From contig JACDBQ010000898.1 in assembly GCA_013694845.1 (NCBI GenBank), positions 1 to 7,102 on the forward strand: DNA of 7,102 nucleotides, read 5' to 3'. Positions within the stretch are counted from its first letter, which is position 1, and each line of letters begins with the position of its first letter. The stretch comes from Acidobacteriota bacterium. Lineage in GTDB: Bacteria; Acidobacteriota; Vicinamibacteria; Vicinamibacterales; 2-12-FULL-66-21. Below, one piece after another: positions 1 through 6,881 of this stretch. The translations under genes were made by a program, and so were the position numbers. The notes beneath the pieces are model-generated. The model was not told where the DNA came from, did no database searches, and saw only the letters and a list, made by a program, of their open reading frames with translations.

Positions 1-2048
1 AAGTCGGTCTGGGGAAAACGATTCAGGCCGGTATCATCCTGAGCGAGCTGGCGGCGGCCGATGCCACCAGCAGGGCGCTGGTGGTGACCCCCGCCGGCGT
101 GCGCGAGCAATGGCAGGGCGAGCTGAAAGCGCGCTTCTCGCTCCTGACGACATCGGCCGACGCTGCCTGGCTCGCAGCCAGCACTCGCGACCTCCCGCCG
201 GACGTCAACCCCTGGTCGCTGCCCGGGATCTACGTCGCCTCTCTGGATCTGGTCAAACGGCCGGAGGTGCTGCGCGCGCTCGAGGATCTCACGTGGGATG
301 CGGTGGTCATCGACGAGGTTCACGGAGCCGGGCTGGGCACTGCGAGGCTCGCGGCCGCTCACGCACTCGGCGCCAGGGCGCGGCGGGTCGTCCTGCTGAC
401 CGCGACCCCGCCCGACAGCGATCCGGCTCATTTCGCTGCGCTCGCGTCGATCGGCGAGACGACCGGCTCTCTTCTCACCGAGTTCAGACGCACCCGGGCG
501 GCCGCCGGCATCGCGGCGCGGCGGAAGTCGATCCTGCTGCCGGTGCGTCTCTCGCCGCCCGAGCGGGAGATGCACCGCCTGCTCGAACGCTACACGTCGA
601 TGGTCTGGCAGGAGGCGCGGGGCCGCGGCGATTCACGCGCACGCCTCGCAGCGGTCATCCTGAGAAAGCGGGCGCTGTCGAGTGCCGCTTCCCTGGCTCT
701 GTCGGTCGGCCGGCGACTGCGGCTTCTCGGTGCGCCGCCGCCAGCCGACCGGCAGCTTCTTCTGCCCCTTGGCGACGAGGATCCGCTCGCTGACGATGTT
801 CCGGAGGATGTCATCGGCGCCGCTGGACTCGCTGACGCCGCCCTCGAGCGTGGCTGGCTCGAGCGGATCGCGCAGGTCGCCGAACAGGCATCGGCCCACG
901 AGTCGAAGTTGAAATGCCTCGTCCGCCTGCTGTCCCGGATCGCGGAGCCCGCGGTGGTCTTCACCGAGTACCGGGACACACTCTCACAGATCGCCGCCGC
1001 CTTGCCGGATGCGACCGGAGCGCTGACGCTCCACGGCGCGTTGACGCCACGCGAGCGAAGCGCCGTCCAGCGTGAGTTCTGTGCGTCGGGAGCGCTCCTG
1101 CTGGCAACCGATGCGGCATCCGAAGGCCTCAATCTCCACGATCGCTGCCGGCTCGTCATCCACTTCGAGCTCCCGTGGACGCCGATGCGGCTCACGCAGA
1201 GAACCGGCCGGGTGGACCGTCTCGGCCAGTCGCGAACCGTTCACGAGATCCTCATGATCGCGAACGACACGGCGGAGCGGCTGGTGCTCGCGCCCTTGTT
1301 GAAACGTGCACGCGCCGCGGCCGGCCGCGGCACCCGGCACTTGTCGGCGCTGGACGAATCGGCCGTGGCGACGGCGCTGATGGAGGGCGTCGAGGTGAAA
1401 GCCCCACTCGGGTCTCTTCCGGTCTCGACAACGACAGCGTCTCTCGGCCCGGAGGCCGAATCAGAAGCGCGCCGGCTCGGTCTGCACCGCGGAGCTGGTG
1501 CGACCGCTCGTCTCACCGCTCGGGGATCCTCGACCGACACGTGTGTCGCTTCGCAGGTCGAAGGAGCCCGAGACCTGATGATCGTGCTGTCGGTCACGGT
1601 GGAAGACGCGGACGGGCGGGTGGTGCACGGCGATCTCGTAACCGTCGCCTCTAGCGTGCTGCGTCCATGCTACGGCCGGAGGCCCCGGGACGTCATGACC
1701 TGGACAGCCCGGATGGTCGAACGGCACGGGCAGTCGATCCGCCGCCACGCCCGGCAGCACTGTTCCGGTTCGTGCGAGGAAGCGATGGTGCTCTATCGCG
1801 AGCAGGCGGCCGCCGAAGCGGCCCGTGAACGTGCGATCTCGGCTGCCCTGCCTTCGGCCTCACGAGCTCTCGTCCAGGTTGGCCTGTTCGATCGGCGGGC
1901 GATCCTCCACGCTGACGTCCGGAGACACCAGGGGAGGCTGGTGTCGGCCGACACCCAAGCGCGCATTCTCGCGCTCCGCGAGAATGTGGCTCTGCTCACG
2001 GTCGTGCGGATCGTCGGCATCCTCATGGGCCGGCAGCGGCGACGATGA
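1..2048 (+). CDS. SNF2-family DNA helicase/ATPase, 5'-truncated (DrmD-like or restriction-associated)
   Basis: Partial gene: the reading frame is open from base 3, with two bases of a preceding codon, so the true start and N-terminus lie outside the window; 681 residues remain. The ordered SF2/SNF2 motifs are visible: Walker A VGLGKTIQAG (3-32), motif Ia LVVTPAGV with a following QW (about 78-113), Walker B DEVH (312-323), motif III TATPP (399-413), a second RecA lobe starting near SKLKCLV (about 900), motif V TDAASEGLNL (1107-1136) and motif VI QRTGRVDRLGQ (1197-1229). The spacing resembles HepA/RapA-like bacterial SNF2 proteins, which use ATP to translocate on duplex DNA. About 270 residues follow motif VI; this tail is Ala/Arg-rich, ends in a basic GRQRRR and contains QVGLFDRRA, with no domain I can name. 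The 4-bp overlap with the downstream adenine methylase implies translational coupling and a joint role. By context it is probably the motor of a restriction/defence system (compare DISARM DrmD). The helicase family is certain; the system assignment is inference. Confidence 0.93.
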   Translation, partial: VGLGKTIQAGIILSELAAADATSRALVVTPAGVREQWQGELKARFSLLTTSADAAWLAASTRDLPPDVNPWSLPGIYVASLDLVKRPEVLRALEDLTWDAVVIDEVHGAGLGTARLAAAHALGARARRVVLLTATPPDSDPAHFAALASIGETTGSLLTEFRRTRAAAGIAARRKSILLPVRLSPPEREMHRLLERYTSMVWQEARGRGDSRARLAAVILRKRALSSAASLALSVGRRLRLLGAPPPADRQLLLPLGDEDPLADDVPEDVIGAAGLADAALERGWLERIAQVAEQASAHESKLKCLVRLLSRIAEPAVVFTEYRDTLSQIAAALPDATGALTLHGALTPRERSAVQREFCASGALLLATDAASEGLNLHDRCRLVIHFELPWTPMRLTQRTGRVDRLGQSRTVHEILMIANDTAERLVLAPLLKRARAAAGRGTRHLSALDESAVATALMEGVEVKAPLGSLPVSTTTASLGPEAESEARRLGLHRGAGATARLTARGSSTDTCVASQVEGARDLMIVLSVTVEDADGRVVHGDLVTVASSVLRPCYGRRPRDVMTWTARMVERHGQSIRRHARQHCSGSCEEAMVLYREQAAAEAARERAISAALPSASRALVQVGLFDRRAILHADVRRHQGRLVSADTQARILALRENVALLTVVRIVGILMGRQRRR

Positions 2049-5000
2049 TTCCCGGAATGCGAGGGTCGCTGCTGTCGCATGACGCCGTCGAAGGGGCATA
2101 CCGATTCGCGGTGGACGGGGCCAGCCGTGCCACGCGGCGTTCGCTCGCGGCGTGGTACGGGCCGATCAGGATCGAGGGAGGCCCGGCGTGGCCCGCGCGG
2201 GTCGTCTTCGACCGCGTCGCGGTGCCGTTCTGCAGGATGCTGGGCTTCGAGGTGTTGCCGGTCGGCGGTGATGCGCGAGGTTGCGGCGCGCTCTTGCGGC
2301 GCCATGGCTCCACCGCCGCCGCGCTGTCCGCATTCGCCTGGGGGCAGGACGACGGGACGACCTGGCGCGAGAGTGTGCGCACGGGCATCGCCGTCGGCGC
2401 GCGCTGGTGCTACTGCTTCGCCGGTCCGACGCTGCGGATCTATGACGCCCAGCGCACCCACTCCCGCCGGTTCGTGGACTTCGACCTCGCCGTCGTCAGC
2501 GACCATCCAGCGACGTTCGCTGCCGCGTGGACCCTCGTGGCCGACGTCACGGCGCTCGAGGACGCCGTGCGGCGTTCGGAACAGCACCGCGCATCTGTGC
2601 GTGACTCTCTTCAGCTCGGCGTCCATGACGCGCTGGGCCATCTTACGAAAGCGTTCTCGCAGGCATCGCGGCGCCGCAGACGCACGTCGGCAGGTGAGAT
2701 CGATCTGCTCGATGAATCGCTGGTCGTGATCTATCGGATTCTGTTTCTACTGTTCGCCGAGGCCCGCGGTCTGGTCCCCGCATGGCACCCGGTCTTTCTC
2801 GAGAGCTATACGATCGACTCGCTCCGCGACGGCGTCGAGACCCGGTCGCGTCCGCGCGGCATCTGGGAGGCGCTCCAGGCGATCGCGAGACTGGCGCATC
2901 GTGGCTGTCACGCCGGTGCGTTACGCGTGCCTCCCTTCAATGGGCGCCTCTTCTCTCCAGCCGATGCCCCGCTCGCCGATTCCGTTCCGCTGGACGACGG
3001 GGCGGTGCGGCAGGCGCTGCTCTCCCTGACCACGCGGCCGACGCCGAGCGGCCGGGAGCGCATCGCCTACGGCGATCCCGGGGTAGAGCAACTCGGTGGC
3101 GTCTACGAGCGCGTGCTGGATTACGAGATCGGCGAGGGCGACCGCGGCGTTCCCACGCTGGTTCGCAGCGGACGCCGCAAGGGGACGGGGACCTTCTACA
3201 CCCCACGCTCACTCACCGAATACCTGGTCCGTCGAACCCTCGCTCCGCTGGTCGACGAGGCGGAACCACAGGCGATTCTCGCGCTGCGCGTCCTCGACCC
3301 TTCGATGGGAAGCGGGGCTTTCCTGGTCGCGGCCTGCCGGTACCTGGCCCGCGCCTACGAGGCTGCTCTCATCCGCGTCGGGGAGCCCGGCAGCGGCGAT
3401 CTGTCCCCAGCGGACCGGACAGGTTTCCGGCGACTGGTTGCGCAACGCTGTCTGTTCGGTGTGGACGTCAACCCGATGGCGGTTCAACTGGCAAGGCTTT
3501 CGCTGTGGTTGACGACACTGTCGGGTGATCGTCCCCTGACCTTCTTCGATCACCACCTTCGACCCGGCAACAGCCTCGTGGGGGCTGGCATCGAGGATGT
3601 CCGACAGCGCCGCCCGGGCCGCCGAGGGACGTCGTCCATCCTGCCGTTGCTGGACGATAGCGTCCTCGACGCCGCGGTCGGCGATGCCGTGACCGCGCGC
3701 GACGGGTTGCGCGAGGCCCTCGAAGACACCCTCGAGCAGGTACGTGCGAAGGAAAGAATCTTCGCGGAACTTCAGTCGGCCGCTGCCCCACTGAGCAGGT
3801 GGAAAGCCATCGCGGACCTCTGGTGCGCCGCGTGGTTCGACAGGGACGCGACCCGGGTCAGCAGGGGGACCTTCGAGGCGCTCGTCGACGGGCCCGCAGG
3901 TCGGGCGGGCGGACTCTCGGAGTCAGTCGCTGAAGGAGTGCTGCAGCTGGGACACAAGGCCGCGAGCACGGTCCGGTTCTTCCACTGGCCGTTGGAGTTC
4001 CCCGAGGTGTTCCACGCACCCGACGGCTCGCCGCTCGACCGCCCGGGCTTCGACGCGGTCATCGGAAACCCGCCATGGGAGGTGCTTCGAGGCGACACCG
4101 GGGATACGACGGCGCGCGCGCGCGCGGCAGGCGCCGGCTCGGCCCTGACTCAGTTCGCGCGTGGCAGCGGCATCTACCGTCTGCAGGGCACCGGCCACGC
4201 CAATCTCTATCAGATGTTCGCCGAACGGGCGCTGGCGCTGCTCCGGCGGAAGGGCCGGCTGGGGCTCGTTCTTCCCTCGGGCTTCGGCACCGATCACGGG
4301 TGCGCCGCACTGAGGCGCCACGTGCTCCGCTCGACGGTCGTCGACAGCTTCGTGGTCGTCGAGAACCGCGAAGGCCTGTTCCCGATCCACCGCGGACTAA
4401 AGTTCGATCTGGTGACGCTCACGAAAGCGGACGACACGGTGAAGCCCCCCGACACGGCGTCGCTGCCGCTGCGGTGCGGCCTGCGCTCGACCGGAGAGTT
4501 CGACCGGCTGCCGGACCGCGGACCCGATCCTGAAGCCCTGTCCGTCTCCCTCGGGTTGATCGAACAGCTGTCGGGCGAACAACTCGCCGTGCCGGAACTG
4601 CGCACCGCACTCGACGCCAGAATCGCCGGTGATATCGCGTTCGCATTCCCCGCCCTGGGCGACGAGGCTGGCTGGAACCTGCGATTCGGCCGCGAGCTCA
4701 ACGCCACCGATGACCGTCCGCATTTCAGCACCGGCGGTGAAGGGCTGCCGATCATCGAGGGCAAGCAGGTGACGCCCTTCGCGGTCGATCTGCGGGCGAG
4801 CCGATACCGCATCGCGCCGAGCACCGCGGCGCGGGTGATGGGTCGCAGGCCATTCGAGCACGGCCGTGTCGCCTATCGTGACGTGGCCTCGTCCACGAAC
4901 AAGCTCACCTTGATCGCTGCGGTGCTGCCGGCCGGCACCATCACGACGCACACCCTATTCTGCCTGCGGACCCCGCTCGATGAGGATGGCCAGCACTTCG

Positions 5001-5320
5001 TTGCCGGCATGCTCAACAGCTTCGTCGCGAACTACATGGTCCGGCTCAGGGTCACCACCCACGTCACGGTATCGATCATCGAGCGACTGCGGGTGCCCAG
5101 GCCGGAGCGGGCGTCCAGCGGATTCCGCGGGGTGGCACAGAGCGCGCGCGTCCTCTCGTCGGATCCCGGCGACGTCGACACCCAGTCCGGGTTGCAGGCG
5201 GCTGCCGCGCGACTGTATGGGCTCGACCGCGAGGCGTTCGCCCATGTGCTGTCGACGTTCCCTCTCGTCGACGAACGCCTGCGAGCCGGCGCCCTGTCAG
5301 CATTTGTGCGTACGGTATAG
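2045..5320 (+). CDS. Eco57I/PglX-like N6-adenine DNA methyltransferase (DrmMI-like), 1091 aa
   Basis: Transfers a methyl group from S-adenosylmethionine to adenine N6 in DNA. Residues about 1-200 form an N-terminal domain with the W-rich GARWCYCFAGPTLRIYD segment (about 118-134) also seen in type IIG-like enzymes; I see no convincing nuclease E-x-K there. The methylase core follows: FYTP (384-387, motif X), DPSMGSGAFL (418-427, SAM-binding motif I), VDVNPMAVQLA (from 473), FFHWPLEFPEVF (645-656), catalytic NPPW (675-678, motif IV), NLYQMFAERAL (720-730) and LVLPSG (741-746). About 185 residues with a charged, probably helical stretch separate VDVNP from FFHWP. The C-terminal half looks like a target-recognition region: IIEGKQVTPF (903-912), RVAYRDVASST (from 941) and LNSFVANYMVRL (from 990). 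The end, with YGLDREAFAHVLSTFPLVDE, looks natural, so the gene seems intact. I chose ATG 2045 for its ATGA overlap with the helicase; ATG 2057 is possible. It may be a protective methylase of a DISARM-like or other restriction system, or a methylase-only specificity protein. Confidence 0.93.
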   Translation: MIPGMRGSLLSHDAVEGAYRFAVDGASRATRRSLAAWYGPIRIEGGPAWPARVVFDRVAVPFCRMLGFEVLPVGGDARGCGALLRRHGSTAAALSAFAWGQDDGTTWRESVRTGIAVGARWCYCFAGPTLRIYDAQRTHSRRFVDFDLAVVSDHPATFAAAWTLVADVTALEDAVRRSEQHRASVRDSLQLGVHDALGHLTKAFSQASRRRRRTSAGEIDLLDESLVVIYRILFLLFAEARGLVPAWHPVFLESYTIDSLRDGVETRSRPRGIWEALQAIARLAHRGCHAGALRVPPFNGRLFSPADAPLADSVPLDDGAVRQALLSLTTRPTPSGRERIAYGDPGVEQLGGVYERVLDYEIGEGDRGVPTLVRSGRRKGTGTFYTPRSLTEYLVRRTLAPLVDEAEPQAILALRVLDPSMGSGAFLVAACRYLARAYEAALIRVGEPGSGDLSPADRTGFRRLVAQRCLFGVDVNPMAVQLARLSLWLTTLSGDRPLTFFDHHLRPGNSLVGAGIEDVRQRRPGRRGTSSILPLLDDSVLDAAVGDAVTARDGLREALEDTLEQVRAKERIFAELQSAAAPLSRWKAIADLWCAAWFDRDATRVSRGTFEALVDGPAGRAGGLSESVAEGVLQLGHKAASTVRFFHWPLEFPEVFHAPDGSPLDRPGFDAVIGNPPWEVLRGDTGDTTARARAAGAGSALTQFARGSGIYRLQGTGHANLYQMFAERALALLRRKGRLGLVLPSGFGTDHGCAALRRHVLRSTVVDSFVVVENREGLFPIHRGLKFDLVTLTKADDTVKPPDTASLPLRCGLRSTGEFDRLPDRGPDPEALSVSLGLIEQLSGEQLAVPELRTALDARIAGDIAFAFPALGDEAGWNLRFGRELNATDDRPHFSTGGEGLPIIEGKQVTPFAVDLRASRYRIAPSTAARVMGRRPFEHGRVAYRDVASSTNKLTLIAAVLPAGTITTHTLFCLRTPLDEDGQHFVAGMLNSFVANYMVRLRVTTHVTVSIIERLRVPRPERASSGFRGVAQSARVLSSDPGDVDTQSGLQAAAARLYGLDREAFAHVLSTFPLVDERLRAGALSAFVRTV
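4112..4126 (+). repeat. (GC)7.5 alternating dinucleotide tract inside the methylase gene
   Basis: Fifteen bases of uninterrupted alternating G and C lie within the coding sequence, just after the NPPW catalytic motif, and encode part of an Ala-Arg-Ala-Arg stretch. Gain or loss of one GC unit would shift the frame and remove the target-recognition half of the protein. Alternating GC can also adopt Z-form DNA. The gene is in frame as written. In DNA this GC-rich the tract may be chance. Confidence 0.9.
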
Positions 5321-5321
5321 T
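5294..5321 (+). promoter_or_regulatory. Possible sigma70-type promoter for the molybdoenzyme operon
   Basis: CTGTCA at 5294-5299 matches four of six bases of the -35 consensus, and TATAGT at 5316-5321 matches five of six of the -10, with a 16-bp spacer. It is an unusually A/T-rich hexamer for this window and overlaps the methylase stop codon TAG (5318-5320). Transcription would begin near 5328-5330, giving a leader of only a few bases before the GTG at 5333; this would agree with the lack of a Shine-Dalgarno sequence there. Found by eye only. The alternative is that the operon is read from further upstream through the methylase. Confidence 0.3.
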
Positions 5322-5332
5322 CATCGGCAGTC

Positions 5333-6856
5333 GTGGCGAACTACGGTTTTGCAATAGATCTGCGCAAGTGCATCGGGTGCCACGCGTGCACGATCGCATG
5401 CAAGGCCGAGCACCAGATTCCGGTCGGCGTGAACCGCTGCTGGGTGAAAACTGTCGAAAAGGGCACGTTTCCCGACACCCGCCGCTTCTTCTTCCCGGTG
5501 CTCTGCAATCAGTGCGAAGAGGCACCGTGCGTCAGCATCTGTCCGACCAACGCCCTCTTCAAGCGCCGCGACGGCATCGTCGATCTGAACCCGGCGTCGT
5601 GCATCGGGTGCCGAGCGTGCATGGAAGCCTGCCCCTACGATCAGCTGTTCATCGATCCGAACACGCATACCGCGGAGAAATGCAACTTCTGCGCGAATCG
5701 CGTCGAGAATCAGCTGCTGCCGGCCTGCGTCAGCGTGTGCCCGACCGAGTGCCGCATCTTCGGAGATCTTGACGATCCAGCGAGCGAGGTCGCGCAGATC
5801 GTGCAGCGCGAGGCGTTCGCGCTGCGCAAGCCGGAGAAGGGGACTGGACCCAAGGTCTTCTACCTCGGCGCCGACGACAGCGTCATCCGCCCGGAGGCCG
5901 CGGTGCGGCCGCTCTATTACAAGGAGGGGCAGGTACACCTCCGCCCGGCCGGCGCCCCGATGCCGGACCCGGAATCGCCGGGAGACCCGCGCGTCGATTA
6001 CGACGTTCCACACGGCAAACCGTGGGGAATCGACATGGTGCTGTACCTGCTGTTCAAGGCGATCGCAACGGGAGCGATGATCGCCGGGGCGCTGTTGTGG
6101 TATGTGGGCGTCGACGGTCCACTCGTCACGTTCGCGGCGCCGGTGCTGTCCCTGCTCTTCGTAACCCTGACGGCGGTGGTGCTGATCATCGACCTCGAGC
6201 GTCCGGAGCGGTTCTACTACATCCTCACGCGCTCCAACTGGAGATCCTGGATGGTCTGGGGCGCGTATTTCCTCACCGCGCACGGCGCACTCAGCCTCGG
6301 CTGGCTGGTGGCGGGATGGTTCGGTGCGGAGGCGGCGCTCGATTGGATGACGCTCCCGGTCATCGTCGTCTCCGTGCTGGCGACCTCCTACACGGGGTTC
6401 CTCTTCGCACAGGGTCTCGGCCGCGACCTGTGGCAGGGACCGTCGGCCGCCGTCGACCTGATCGCGCAATCCGCTGCCGCCGGATCGGCGTCACTGCTGA
6501 TCGCGGCGCTGTTCGTCGGGGCCGGTGGGAGCGACGCGGTCCGGATCCTGTCAGCCACGCTGGTCATTTCGGTGACCGCGCATCTGGTCGTTCTCGCGTT
6601 CGAACACGTGTTTTCGCCAAGTCCGACGCGCCACCACGAGCTGGCCACGCATACCATTCTGAAGGGTGACTACTCCCGCCTGTTCTGGGGCGGCGCGGTC
6701 ATCGGTGGCGGCGTGGTGCCCGTGGTACTGCTGTTGACCCTCGGCGCCACGTTCAGCCCGGCGGTGACCGCGCTCGCCGCCCTGCTCGCCCTTGCGGGCA
6801 GCGCCGCGTGGGAGTACATCTGGGTCGAGGCGGGGCAGTCGGTGCCACTATCCTGA
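5333..6856 (+). CDS. Fused iron-sulfur electron-transfer subunit and NrfD/PsrC-type membrane anchor of a molybdoenzyme, 507 aa
   Basis: Carries electrons between a molybdopterin catalytic subunit and membrane quinone. Residues 1-150 are a PsrB/DmsB-type ferredoxin domain with sixteen cysteines in four groups: 13/16/19/23, 58/61/66/70, 90/93/96/100 and 117/120/132/136, enough for four [4Fe-4S] clusters; Cys36 and Cys140 are extra. A linker of about 80 residues leads to eight predicted membrane helices starting near residues 235, 264, 305, 338, 372, 402, 450 and 477. The loop after helix 2 holds DLERPERF (287-294), typical of NrfD/PsrC anchors. These two parts are separate proteins in Psr, Dms and Soe enzymes; here they are fused. 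Basic residues cluster in loops 2-3, 4-5 and 6-7, which puts both termini and the iron-sulfur domain in the cytoplasm; no signal peptide is present. GTG 5333 is chosen because MANYGFAIDLRKC is a normal family start and no in-frame start lies between it and TAG 5318. No clear Shine-Dalgarno sequence is visible. The catalytic subunit follows after 25 bp. Confidence 0.93.
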   Translation: MANYGFAIDLRKCIGCHACTIACKAEHQIPVGVNRCWVKTVEKGTFPDTRRFFFPVLCNQCEEAPCVSICPTNALFKRRDGIVDLNPASCIGCRACMEACPYDQLFIDPNTHTAEKCNFCANRVENQLLPACVSVCPTECRIFGDLDDPASEVAQIVQREAFALRKPEKGTGPKVFYLGADDSVIRPEAAVRPLYYKEGQVHLRPAGAPMPDPESPGDPRVDYDVPHGKPWGIDMVLYLLFKAIATGAMIAGALLWYVGVDGPLVTFAAPVLSLLFVTLTAVVLIIDLERPERFYYILTRSNWRSWMVWGAYFLTAHGALSLGWLVAGWFGAEAALDWMTLPVIVVSVLATSYTGFLFAQGLGRDLWQGPSAAVDLIAQSAAAGSASLLIAALFVGAGGSDAVRILSATLVISVTAHLVVLAFEHVFSPSPTRHHELATHTILKGDYSRLFWGGAVIGGGVVPVVLLLTLGATFSPAVTALAALLALAGSAAWEYIWVEAGQSVPLS

Positions 6857-6881
6857 CAATTGCGGTCCGCACTCGACTTCT
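6857..6881 (+). other. 25-bp spacer between the two molybdoenzyme genes
   Basis: Contains the perfect palindrome TGCGG-T-CCGCA (6861-6871). With a one-base centre it cannot form a normal hairpin and there is no T run, so it is not a terminator; it could be a protein-binding site or chance. No ribosome-binding site is recognisable before ATG 6882. The short distance favours co-transcription. Confidence 0.5.

Noticed and set aside
1793..2641. Antisense open frame of 282 codons across the helicase/methylase overlap
   Set aside because: It spans two real coding genes on the other strand and has low-complexity Arg/Pro-rich composition; a shadow.
2079..2729. Plus-strand open frame of 216 codons in another frame of the methylase
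   Set aside because: Arg/Ser/Pro-rich composition typical of an out-of-frame reading; the methylase frame carries conserved motifs throughout.
5318..5335. Possible readthrough fusion: the methylase and iron-sulfur genes are in the same frame, separated by one TAG
   Set aside because: The two products are unrelated, both have natural-looking termini, and sharing a frame has a one-in-three chance. No readthrough signal was seen.
5321..6469. Long antisense open frame of 382 codons opposite the iron-sulfur/anchor gene
   Set aside because: It mirrors a strongly supported gene, is rich in Arg, Asp and His as expected of a GC-rich shadow, and has no recognisable motif.
6857..6881. Palindrome TGCGGTCCGCA as a terminator
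   Set aside because: The one-base centre cannot form a stable loop, no T run follows, and the next gene is a functional partner.
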